A stretch of 64,000 bases of DNA from Sipunculus nudus (lineage: Eukaryota > Annelida > Sipuncula > Golfingiida > Sipunculidae), in NCBI GenBank assembly GCA_026874595.1, contig CM049312.1:66746929-66810928 (forward strand), written 5' to 3'. This document shows, piece after piece, positions 53,601 through 62,347 of this stretch. A program made the position numbers and the translations under genes. Numbering within the stretch: position 1 is the stretch's first letter; each line of letters starts with the position of its first letter. The notes under the pieces are model-generated. The model saw only the letters and a list, made by a program, of their open reading frames with translations, was not told the origin of the DNA and did not search any database.

Positions 53601-56600
53601 TGTCAAATGTTGAGAAAAAGTAAAACAATGGTTGCACCAGTTGCAAAGCGCCCTCTGCAAAAGTCTGGTTCGTCTTACTTGCCGCCACATATCCCTGTTA
53701 AATGTGTTTGGATATTCTGGCAGCCCCCCCAACCATGTTATAAACAATTGGATATAAACAAGATGAACATTCTGTTGGTGGGGAGGAGGATATCAGGGTT
53801 TTCTGGCCTATTTTATGAAAGGTACAAGGGATTACGGTAGCTTAAGTTACAATTAATAGAAATCATATAATTATAATTATCATGGAAAGTCAAACCCTGA
53901 TAATTATTATAAATGTAACATGTGAGGACTCTTTTTTACCTTCTTCCCAACATCCAGATTCCTCCAGTCTCAGGGCTGATCATGCAAAAGTCCCCGTGAG
54001 CCCACACACCTACAAGTAACATACAATACTGTCACAAAATACAGACACCCATTGACAGTGTTTACTCACACTAAGAACCATAACAACATATAAAACAGGG
54101 GAACTGGAGATGATCAGTCTGTGTGCCAATGATTGTTTTACGCTCCTCATGCAGTGGGTTTACACTGCAGTTGTAGTAGATCTCCCTGGCTGTAGTAACC
54201 CCTGCTTTGATCTCAGGATCTTACCACCAAGGATGGCACCGAGCGAAAAATTGTAGTCAGACCAATGAGGGCATGGTATCACATCGTGCATCCAGCTCCA
54301 AATTTTAAACATGTGACACCTGCTCTTGTTGGTCTGATTACACTGGTTCTGGCATTGTGCCAAGAATCAGACCACTGAGAGCAGGTGTCACATGTTTAAA
54401 ATTTAGTCCTGGATGCACAATGTATACCACACTCTCATTGGTCTGATTACAATTCTTTGCACTGTGCCTACCCTGGTGGTCATACCCAGAGAACCTTGCT
54501 ATAGATACAAAGCAATGGTTGTAGTCAGGGAGATCTGAGACAAATGCAGTGTTTAACGTTGCGTGTGGAGTGTAGGATGGTTTTAATTGGAAACATTGTA
54601 TTCAGCCAAAATGAACCATGTCATGAGATATTGCACATATCATTGCAAATGTTTATGTATCTTTAAAAAAAGTATCTGAGCATTAGAGGTGCACCATGCT
54701 CACTCAAAACCAGTATATACACTCCAGAGGTGCAGCACTATCTTTGGTATCTCAACTCATTTAATTTAAAAGTGTCTCTGGTGAAGTAGTAATTGTTAGG
54801 CATATACCACATGACATAAAATTATATCATCCTTTTTGTAGCTCTTATTTAACATGTGACCCATGGGTCATCATGCTCAGCTGACTAGGAAGACATTCAC
54901 AAAAGGAATTTTATCATCTGAATGCCAAATTTTGTAGGTGGTATCTCCATTCAACTGTATAAAAGTTGCTATTAAAGTTCGTCAAAAGCAACAAGAGGAA
55001 AAAGTTTCATGATAATATGTCCAGCTATTCCCATGAAATCTAGCCTTTTTTATGCAGTCAGCTGAGCTAAAATTGACCCTACACATTTTGAAGGACATCT
55101 CTGTCAAGGTTGTCAAGTCAGAAGATTCTTGGTCCAACAGTAAACTTTTGTACCATGTCTGACTGTCTGGGTGCTGAAATGTTTATTTGACCAGTAATAT
55201 AGGTCACCGTGACCTGATTTCAAGTTTCCATGGAGATTGCCCATGATGTTTGGGCCAGTAGCACACAAAATATAGGTCACCCTGACCTAATTTCAGGTTT
55301 TCATGCAGATTTACCAAGGACCTGCCTGAATGACATATTAGAAGATTCTAGGCCTAGTGAAGACAATTTTTCCACATCTGACTGACTGGTTGCTCCAAAT
55401 CATGTTTAATCTGGATGTACACTTAGAAGTTTCTAGGTCTAACAGTTACTGTTTGTGCCCTGTTAATGGCCAGACTGCTTCTCCTGAAGGTCTCAAAAAC
55501 AAACCCAAAAATATGTAAAAATTAGAAAAAGTACAGGTGGCACCACCAGTCTTCAGGAAAAGATGAAACACTATTTGATTTACATATACGGATAGAATCA
55601 TGGCAATCAATGCTTTAGTTATTGGGATTTTGGAGGCTTTTTTATCAAATTTTTAATTATTCTGGGGGGTACTAAAGAGCCCCATAGCTCGATAGGATAT
55701 AGGTCACAGAGACCTCATTTCTGGTTTCAAAGGAGATTTTTTATGGACCTCCATGCGTTTCCAGTTAGAAGTTTCAAGGTCCAGCAGTTAAGATTTGTGC
55801 CCTGTTTACCAACAGACAGATGGCACTACAGACAGACGGACAACAGACAAAGAGTGATCACTAGAGCTCAGATGACATCAGTCAGCTGAGCTAAAAATAA
55901 GTTTTTAGATGACAGATTTCTATTTTGTTATAGATTATATATTTGTTAATGGAATACTGGAAGTCATGACATTTACCAGAATGAAAAACATACCCTGACA
56001 ATATATTTTCACCAACAAATAAATACCACACCACCAAAATACCCACTATGCAACTCACAGCAACTCACTTTTTTTAAAGGCTTCCTTGGTGGAGGTGACC
56101 ACACCTGCAAGTCTTGGGTATATAATCATCCCCATTTTCTGGGTCATCACACCGAGGAGCCCTAAAAAAATGCACTTGTTTGTGGGAGATCCTTTCCTGA
56201 AGGGCACAGCCTTCCTGTTGAGCCTGCAGACCGCTTACCCTGGTTTGAGGCCAACTGTGATAAATATCACCTCTGCTAGACTGATATTTAAATTCATAAC
56301 TCACCTGGAAATTTTTCAAAGTAAGCTTTGCGGTATTTGGTCCCATCTGAGTCATTCCAGAAATGTGTAGGCATACAGGGGAAAGGCTTGGTACAGACCA
56401 GCTCTCCACTTTCCCCAAAGACTGGTTTCTCTGTAAAACACAATCATAACATGTCACATGACATAAATCTGTTTCTAATCTGTCCTACATACTTCATATA
56501 CTACAGAGCTCATGGTCTTTATCTTTCAGAACATCAAGTCCTCAGCCCATGTATGAGGAGACCCTTTTGTGAAAATGTCAAATAAAAGTTAAATCACCTA

Positions 56601-59600
56601 AATCACATGTACTAGAAGTGTGTAGTCATATAATTACAAATGCCAGGATCCCTGATCAAGCTTTTATGTATTGTGCCATAGTGCCACACTTCAGTAACAT
56701 GGGTTCCCCTGTTCAGCTGCTGGCTCCAGTACCTATGAGTTGGTGGTCTCTTCCTAGGAATAAATCAATCAACCCATGTCACAATGGTATATAAATCTTT
56801 TGGATTAAAATTATATTATGGGTGCTCCAGGTTACCTCCATAATTTAATGGATTGTCCTAACCTTCCATATAATGTAACTATATCAGTTTGCATGAAGTT
56901 GGTAACAGACAAATCAACCAAGGAACTGAGGGAAAAACATAATGTAAAAAGATATGTAGGTGGGCCACTTGACTGGAAAACTTGGTGAAGATGTCCCAGA
57001 TAAATTATCATAAAACATTTAAAAATGGCTTTTTGCTATGAAACATGTTCTTAAATATGGACCTTAAGACAAAAAGGGTCAGAAAATAGTGAAATTTTGC
57101 AGTCATGGCTAAGGGGGGTGGATGTTGGGGAGCTGATATTACATAGTTTATTGAACAACTTGTAGGTGGCAGCACTGACCTCCCTCATCCCAGCTTTCAA
57201 TGGCCATTCCAAGGTTAGCACCCTGAATTTCTCCACGGATGACTGGTAAATTCCAGTTTTGTCCAGCAAAGCAGGAAATAAGGTCTGTGCCACCTGGATA
57301 AATATAATATACACTAACCATTAAACAATCTCTGGCATATGTTGTATATCCTAAATTCTTGGTAAATACACAACAAAACAACAATGAGAATATAGTCATG
57401 AAATTAATTGTGGTTGATAATTAAAGTTCCAAATTTTGTATCCAAACATAATTTGAGGATTTAGGGCATGGTCCAAAAAAAATATTATTCTGCTCTACAT
57501 GTCTCTTTGCCACCCAAATTTTTTTTTCTATCTAAAAATACACAGGCACAGTTGGTGTCAACCCTAGAAATTTTCTGTATTTTTTATAATACACAGTAGC
57601 ATGTTTAATGTTACCTGTGATAGACCCCAGCAGTAGATCTTTCTTGATGTCTCGGTACACATACTCATAACTCTGTGGACTGAGTGGGGATCCCGTGGAC
57701 AAAATTGTGTGGAGTCTCTCTAACTTGTGAGTCTCCCCTGTTAAGACATGAGAGGATAAATATATATCATTGAATTAACATGGAACTAAGGGAAGCCCTT
57801 CATTATGAGGATGTCCTTATTATGGGAACTTCCATAACAGACAATTCTGGTGGTCCTATGAAAGATCAAGCTGATATGTCCTGATGTAATTCCTGATGTG
57901 TCCTGATGTCACCCAAATGTTGTCCCAATGTCACCCCAATGTGTCCTGATGTCAGCCCAATGTTGTCCCAATGTCACTCTGATGTGACCTAAAGTCACCA
58001 CAATGTTGTTCATTGTCACTCTGATATGTCCTGATATCACCCCAATGATATCCCAATGTCACCCAATGGTTCCTGATGTCACCCTAATGATGTAACATGT
58101 TAATCTGATGTAACCTGGTGTTACCCCAATGTTGTTATGATGTCACCCTAATCTGTTCTGGTGTCACCCCAATGTTGTCTTGATGTGTCTTGATGTCACC
58201 CCAATGGTGTCCTGATGTCACCCATAAGTTGCCCTGATGTAAATCCCATGTGTCCTGATGTCACCCACTGTGTCCATATGTCACCTCAAGGAGACCAAGT
58301 GTCATCCCAAATCTAAATTTTTTCAATATGTTGCAAAATGCCCTTATGTCTCCCTTGTCTTCTCCCACAGCCCCATATCTCCTCTATGACACTCCTACGT
58401 ATCAAGGTGTTTCCCAAAAGTTACCTTGATGTCAATCCAATGATACACTGGGACACAGGTGATGTGTGAGCCCCCAAAAGTTCAAAACTCTTTCACAAAC
58501 ATTCATCTATTACAGACCATGTTCCCATCAGTGTTCCATGATATATCAAACATTTAAACAGACAGAGAAATATGAAAATGGATCCTTAAAAAAATGCAAA
58601 TATTTTATGTAAGAGTAACTCAGAATCGTGAGGCATTTTGATGGGTAGATCCATACTAAATAGCTATAATTCAGTTTCTGCATAGATTTGGTGTTTTGTA
58701 CACATAAAATAGTTATCAATTTTCACGTCCAGTCTTACAGATATAATTTCAAGGATTGCTGAGCTACAAGTGCATCCTTTTCTAGCTGAAGCAAATAAAT
58801 AACTTTTTGAATTAGAAGAAATATTTTAACTATTTCTGATGAATTATCAGAAATTAAAAAACAATCAAACTGAATAGAAGTAAAAATAATAAAAAAAATA
58901 AATTTTTAAAAATAATCCACATGAAACATCATTGGTTTTAATGCTAAATTTACTTGAGAATAAGATAACTGATTTTTCTCATCACGTTTTCTTCCCATTT
59001 TGGCTGTCACTACAAGTAACAGACTGAAAATTATTGGCATGTACAAAATGTATGACTAATTAAATTTGTTGTGGCACAAAACTGAATTAGCACTCACTTG
59101 GTTTGACTCCTTTCTCCTCTAGTACAGCGAGCCACTTTGCCCCAGTTCCAAGTATGCTGATCCTAAATATAAAGATACAGGAACTAACATTTGAAGATCC
59201 ATATATATACACCTAATGCTTTTGCAAAATACTAAAAAAGATCTGTGAAACAGAGATAAAAAATTAAGCTGTTATTTATATCTGAAATGTAATAAAAAAC
59301 ATAATGTCGCGCTTGGCTTCAAGTTCCTTTTATCTTTACAAATTTGAAATTGTAAAATTAAGTACATTGCTCAAAATATGAAATCATTATTTAGAACTAC
59401 AACAAAAATTTAAGGGCATGATAAACAATGATCCCACTGCCTCCGCAAAATAAACTTATGAGTTATCAATTTAAGTAAAGTTTCAAACTCAAACTTAAAT
59501 GTCTGAAAATGTATTGCATACTATAAAGACACTTGAGAAATTTTAAATCTAATAATAATTTAACATATAGATCTTCAATTATAATATAACAGAAATTGCA

Positions 59601-62347
59601 AAGAATAAAGTAATTTAACAAATTATATAGATACATGAAAATTTATAGGAATTCTTATCTTTCCTTACCCCAGTTTGTCAATCAGGTCCCACAGAACATT
59701 AGCATTTGGTACAAGGGGTGACCCGTCGTAGCATACGACTGCTGATCCCACCGCCAGCGAGCTGACATACCAGTTCCACATCATCCAGCCGGTCGTCGTG
59801 TAATACAACATGATGTCATCGCGTCTCATGTTACCGTGTAACATGTGCTCCTTCAAATGCTGTATTAATGTGCCCTGGAATAGTTCAAACAAGCAAATTT
59901 GTTGAATTAATGTCCCCTGCTTTGGGCTATTGTTGTCTTTCATGCTTGATAAGCAACCAGAGTTATGACATATGGAGAAAATCTTGAGGGCACATGAAAA
60001 CTTAATCATAGCCACTATGACATGTGGAGACATCTGCAGGCGAACATAAAAACTAAAACACACTGAGAAATTGGACCCAAATTTGATAATCTTGTTTTTG
60101 AGCTGGAGAGAATTATTTTTCATAAAGACACTCCAAAACCAATCCCAACCAAGGCATGCATGAGAGCAATCACTGACCCAAATTTGAATGAAATCAGATT
60201 ATATTTTGTAAAGTTATCACATGGAAATGAACTTGACAGATATACAGACAATGAGACAGAGGGTCAGACAGACAAACCCAAATTAATATATAAATATATT
60301 TACATATAGGAAACAAGAGCATTGCAAGAGTGCATAATACACGCATTGTATGCCTTGTGACCTCTGACATCATTAAATATGTGTGGATTTTATTCTAAGG
60401 AATAATATACAGAGGCAGGTTTTTAGATAACATCGGGCTACACATGATTAGGAAGCAAGAACTTCATATGATTACCTGCATATCAAAATAACTGATACAA
60501 TTTATTGTAGCAGGGCTTTTAATAACACATGAATAATCTGATCCTTTTTTAAGGTAGCATTGCTGGCAAAATCCAATAAATTTTAATAAAAAAAATGTTT
60601 CAAATGCATATTTGAACCAATAAAGTAAATTTTAAATCTGGTACAGAGCTCTTTCTAATGTTATATGTATTTACAAAATTTACATTCTTTTTCACATGAA
60701 ATCTTAACATTTTTGAAAATTTTAAACTTTTAAATGGTACACAATTTTAAGCAACCAGTAAAAGCAACCAGTTTTCATCACCAGGGCTGACACAGGGCCA
60801 AGAATTGTAATCAGACCGATGAGAGGGTTGTATTACATTGTGCACAATATGTTATACCATGCTCACATGATGGTTAAACCCAGAGAATTTTCATTTTTTT
60901 TTAGATTATTTTTGTGGAGGTAACTGCCTGCATTTTTTTATGCTTACTTAACTAAGTATTATCTGCAGAATTCCATTCCGGTTTCAGACTACGTCACAGG
61001 AGCTTCAACCAGGCTCGGTGTATCACTGCTGCAGGCCCTGGGTGTGTCTCATGCCCACTGCTGGATCATAACACTAAGGAACCCCTGAAAGCTGCACTCG
61101 TTTGTGAGTGAAAAACAACAAATCATACTGCCTCAGCTGAGATTGGAACTTACGATCTCCCAGCTTTGAGTCTGTGCTCCACTCCTGAGCCACAGAAGCC
61201 AGTAACCTAGAGAATCTTGCTATTCAAAGCAGGTGTTTAAAGTAAAGGACATATAGAACGACTGCATAGTATAACTAGAATACGGGTAGTCAACAAACAA
61301 CTACTTGTATTCGCCAAAATCAGAGTAGGACGGGTAAAGTGAGGCATGGATTGAGTGGCAAGGGGAAATAGAGTTAGATGTGTTACATATTAGCATGGAT
61401 GTCTGCCATGTGAACATGATTGCAGGTGGTGCCACCTGTAATTTAAACAAGAAACTATCCAAGATATATACACATGCAAAATTTCAGGTGGAAAAGTCAA
61501 CCACTACTGAGATATGAGTGATTTTATCCCACAGCAGACAAAACGGATAGACTCTGTGCAAAAGTGGTTGCAGGTGGCGCCACCAGTTTCTTGTATGATA
61601 AAGAGCTATGTGAGATCCAAACACATGCATCACTTCAGGTAGGTTTATCAAACCAGTCCGGAGATATTAGCATGGATATCTGCAGCATGAACGTGAATTA
61701 AGGTGGCGCCACCTGTCATAAAATCAAGAAAGCTATCTAGGATGTATAAGCATGCCAAATTTCAGGTAAATAAGTGAAACCACTGCTGAGAGTGAACCCT
61801 AGTCCAACGAAATGATGGACGCTGTGCAAAAATGGTTGCAGGTGGCACTATCCAAGGGTTACATTTGTGTAAAAAATTTTTCCTGATTGGTCAAACGAGT
61901 CCAAAAATATGTGGGTTTATGTGTCAAAACAGATGCACAGATGGACTCACTGGAAAGAGGAAAGGTCAGAGGTCAACGAAAAATGGTTAGGCACCAGTTC
62001 ACATGTGACCCGATAATTGGTGTAAGTTTCTGAAAAATCAGTCCAGTAGTTTCAAAGGAGTTCTCCAGAAACGAACGCGGCGGCAGCGGAACCCAGTCAA
62101 AAACATAGTATCCGCAAAACTTCGTTTTGGCGGATACAATTACTGCATGAGGAGTGTACCCATCATGCACCTGACATGTTAATGATGACAACTCACCCCT
62201 GCTGAGTGAACCATACACTTGGGTGCTCCAGTGGTCCCAGAACTGTACATAATAAACAGTGGATGGTTGAATGGTAGCTGTTCAAATTCTAAGGCTGGAA
62301 CAGTATCTCCTTCCTTCCCAAGAGCTTTGAAATCATCAAGGAAACAC
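47539..62347 (-). CDS. AACS: AACS (acetoacetyl-CoA synthetase), last ten coding exons, N-terminus outside window
   Basis: Ten minus-strand exons join with consistent phase at all nine junctions into 418 residues and a TAA stop. Seen: adenylate-forming P-loop SSGTTGAPK (about 35-43 of the fragment), [69 protein letters not shown], the hinge motif [15 protein letters not shown], and the C-terminal [12 protein letters not shown] with the conserved motif-A10 lysine. Family knowledge: AACS is a cytosolic ANL-superfamily ligase that makes acetoacetyl-CoA from acetoacetate, ATP and CoA, feeding ketone bodies into lipid and sterol synthesis. The vertebrate enzyme is about 670 residues, so roughly 250 N-terminal residues lie beyond 64000. 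All key motifs look intact. Confidence 0.98.
48056..48735. repeat. Dispersed repeat copy (pair with 22146-22790)
   Basis: Starts AACAAGGGACCTATGGGTCA followed by TGACGCTCAGCTG, then the same body as the 22-kb copy with small indels. Same plus-strand orientation in a different gene. Confidence 0.75.
49270..50430. mobile_element. Tandem-core element with AGCTCAG...CTGAGCT hairpin (relative of 13500-14914)
   Basis: Two diverged units (about 49270-49820 and 49900-50330), a GACGGACGGACAGACGGACG tract at about 50352-50375, and the hairpin AGCTCAGATGACTTATAGTC/AGCTGAGCT at about 50398-50426. Confidence 0.6.
50602..50807 (-). CDS. AACS: AACS exon i
   Basis: Acceptor TTTTCAG, donor CCA|GTAAGA; two bases plus 68 codons. 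Encodes [32 protein letters not shown] and [20 protein letters not shown], the start of the mobile C-terminal domain. Confidence 0.97.
50808..52059. other. AACS intron between exons h and i
   Basis: 1.25 kb. A weak inverted relation between 'agtactac.gtaagtctcagtagtcc' near 51040 and the 'ggtattcagctgtattctgcgg' region near 51360 suggests a decayed foldback (about 51050-51410); otherwise nothing recognised. Confidence 0.35.
52060..52118 (-). CDS. AACS: AACS exon h (hinge motif)
   Basis: Acceptor TTGTTCCAG, donor ATTG|GTAAGG; one base, 19 codons, one base. Encodes [19 protein letters not shown]. The Asp after GRS is the hinge position about which the C-terminal domain of ANL enzymes rotates between half-reactions. 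Confidence 0.97.
52545..52948 (-). mobile_element. tRNA-headed SINE, 5'-truncated, with target duplication
   Basis: T-run at the left (poly(A) on the minus strand), body as in 37212-37644, box B-like GAGATTCGAACTC region near 52900, and a head cut within box A. GGGCATCTT flanks it at 52536-52544 and 52949-52957. Confidence 0.8.
52965..53128 (-). mobile_element. Second, partial SINE copy next to the first
   Basis: T-rich start, then only the head half of the SINE (CTCACCACCTCGGATGAGAT, AACTCATGACC, 'tttgagtcctgtgc', 'aagccaaagaagttgg'). Older than its neighbour. Confidence 0.65.
53940..54009 (-). CDS. AACS: AACS exon g
   Basis: Acceptor ACTTGTAG, donor AGAAG|GTAAAA; two bases, 22 codons, two bases. 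Encodes [20 protein letters not shown] plus GR, leading into the hinge motif split with exon h. Confidence 0.96.
54147..54560. repeat. Foldback element: ~190-bp arms, 10-base loop
   Basis: The left arm (54147-54345) and right arm (54355-54560) are inverted copies; for example AACATGTGACACCTGCTCTT on the left matches the inverse of AGAGCAGGTGTCACATGTTT on the right, and GATCTCCCTG lies at both outer ends. A related arm is at 60785-61245. In RNA it would form a long hairpin. Confidence 0.85.
54850..55895. mobile_element. GACCCATGGGTC-starting tandem-core element with terminal hairpin
   Basis: Start TGTGACCCATGGGTCATCA at about 54855, two to three diverged units, a GGTGGCACCACCAGTC motif near 55536, a GACAGATGGCACTACAGACA-type tract, and the end AGCTCAGATGACATCAGTCA/GCTGAGCT at 55865-55893. 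Same family as 37192-39266. Confidence 0.65.
56065..56295 (-). mobile_element. Partial SINE body
   Basis: Shares GTATATAATCATCCCCATT, 'gggtcatNacaccgagga' and 'ttaagcctgcag'-like segments with the SINE at 37212, but lacks the tRNA head and tail. It ends at the AACS exon f donor. Confidence 0.55.
56305..56430 (-). CDS. AACS: AACS exon f
   Basis: Acceptor GTTTTACAG, donor CCAG|GTGAGT; two bases, 41 codons, one base. Encodes [20 protein letters not shown] and [16 protein letters not shown]-like relic ends close downstream of its donor. Confidence 0.97.
57180..57293 (-). CDS. AACS: AACS exon e
   Basis: Acceptor TTATCCAG, donor GGAG|GTCAGT; two bases, 37 codons, one base. Encodes [17 protein letters not shown] and [14 protein letters not shown], part of the adenylation core. 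Confidence 0.97.
57615..57737 (-). CDS. AACS: AACS exon d
   Basis: Acceptor CTTAACAG, donor ACAG|GTAACA; two bases, 40 codons, one base. Encodes [18 protein letters not shown] and [20 protein letters not shown]. Confidence 0.97.
57870..58300. repeat. Degenerate minisatellite with TGATGTCACCCCAATGT units
   Basis: About 20 imperfect units of 18-24 bases alternating 'tgtcctgatgtcacc' and 'ccaatgttgtcc' in the AACS intron between exons c and d. TGATGTCAC, one base from a CRE-type site, recurs many times. Confidence 0.8.
58301..59097. other. AACS intron segment without recognised features
   Basis: AT-rich; nothing recognised. Confidence 0.5.
59098..59162 (-). CDS. AACS: AACS exon c
   Basis: Acceptor ATATTTAG, donor CCAA|GTGAGT; one base, 21 codons, one base. 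Encodes [20 protein letters not shown]. Confidence 0.96.
59163..59668. other. AACS intron between exons b and c
   Basis: 506 bases of AT-rich sequence; nothing recognised. Confidence 0.5.
59669..59874 (-). CDS. AACS: AACS exon b
   Basis: Acceptor TATTCCAG, donor CTGGG|GTAAGG; 68 codons plus two bases. Encodes [36 protein letters not shown] and [19 protein letters not shown], all diagnostic of acetoacetyl-CoA synthetase rather than acetyl-CoA synthetase. Confidence 0.98.
60305..60400. repeat. Dispersed repeat fragment (copy 3)
   Basis: AAACAAGAGCATTGCAAGAG, GTGCATAATACACGCATTGT and a 'tgacctctgacatcattaaatatg'-type core match the family at 2040-2600 and 17260-17720. Confidence 0.5.
60785..61245. 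mobile_element. Foldback-element relative interrupted by a SINE
   Basis: 60785-60891 matches an arm of the 54.1-54.6 kb foldback (AGAATTGTAATCAGACC, ATTGTGCAC). After the SINE, GAGAATCTTGCTAT continues the same arm, as in the uninterrupted copy near 54490-54505. Confidence 0.6.
60892..61203 (-). mobile_element. tRNA-headed SINE nested in the foldback relative
   Basis: T-rich left end, SINE body, then on the minus strand a head GGCTTCTGTGGCTCAGGAG with decayed box B. The flanks AACCCAGAGAATTTT and AACCTAGAGAATCTT form an imperfect target duplication of about 14 bases. Confidence 0.7.
61268..62145. mobile_element. Tandem-core element with GTATCCGC...GCGGATAC terminal hairpin
   Basis: The start GGGTAGTCAACAAACAACTA matches 22973. 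Units carry GGTGGCGCCACC or variants near 61424, 61574 and 61702, and another degraded one near 61840. It ends in the hairpin GTATCCGCAAAACTTCGTTT/TGGCGGATAC (about 62108-62137), about 50 bases from the AACS exon a donor. Confidence 0.65.
62197..62347 (-). CDS. AACS: AACS exon a (P-loop exon, first in window)
   Basis: Acceptor GTTTTAG, donor GGG|GTGAGT; one base then 50 codons. Encodes [33 protein letters not shown] and [13 protein letters not shown]. The Ser/Thr/Gly-rich P-loop binds the ATP phosphates. Its first base needs two bases from an exon beyond 64000. Confidence 0.97.

Noticed and set aside
53607-53840. 77-codon plus-strand frame in an AACS intron
   Set aside because: No recognised similarity, and the strand is opposite to the gene; kept as non-coding.
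59878-60123. Upstream extension of the AACS exon b frame to 60123
   Set aside because: Sequence before the TATTCCAG acceptor is AT-rich with no AACS similarity; the exon starts at 59874.
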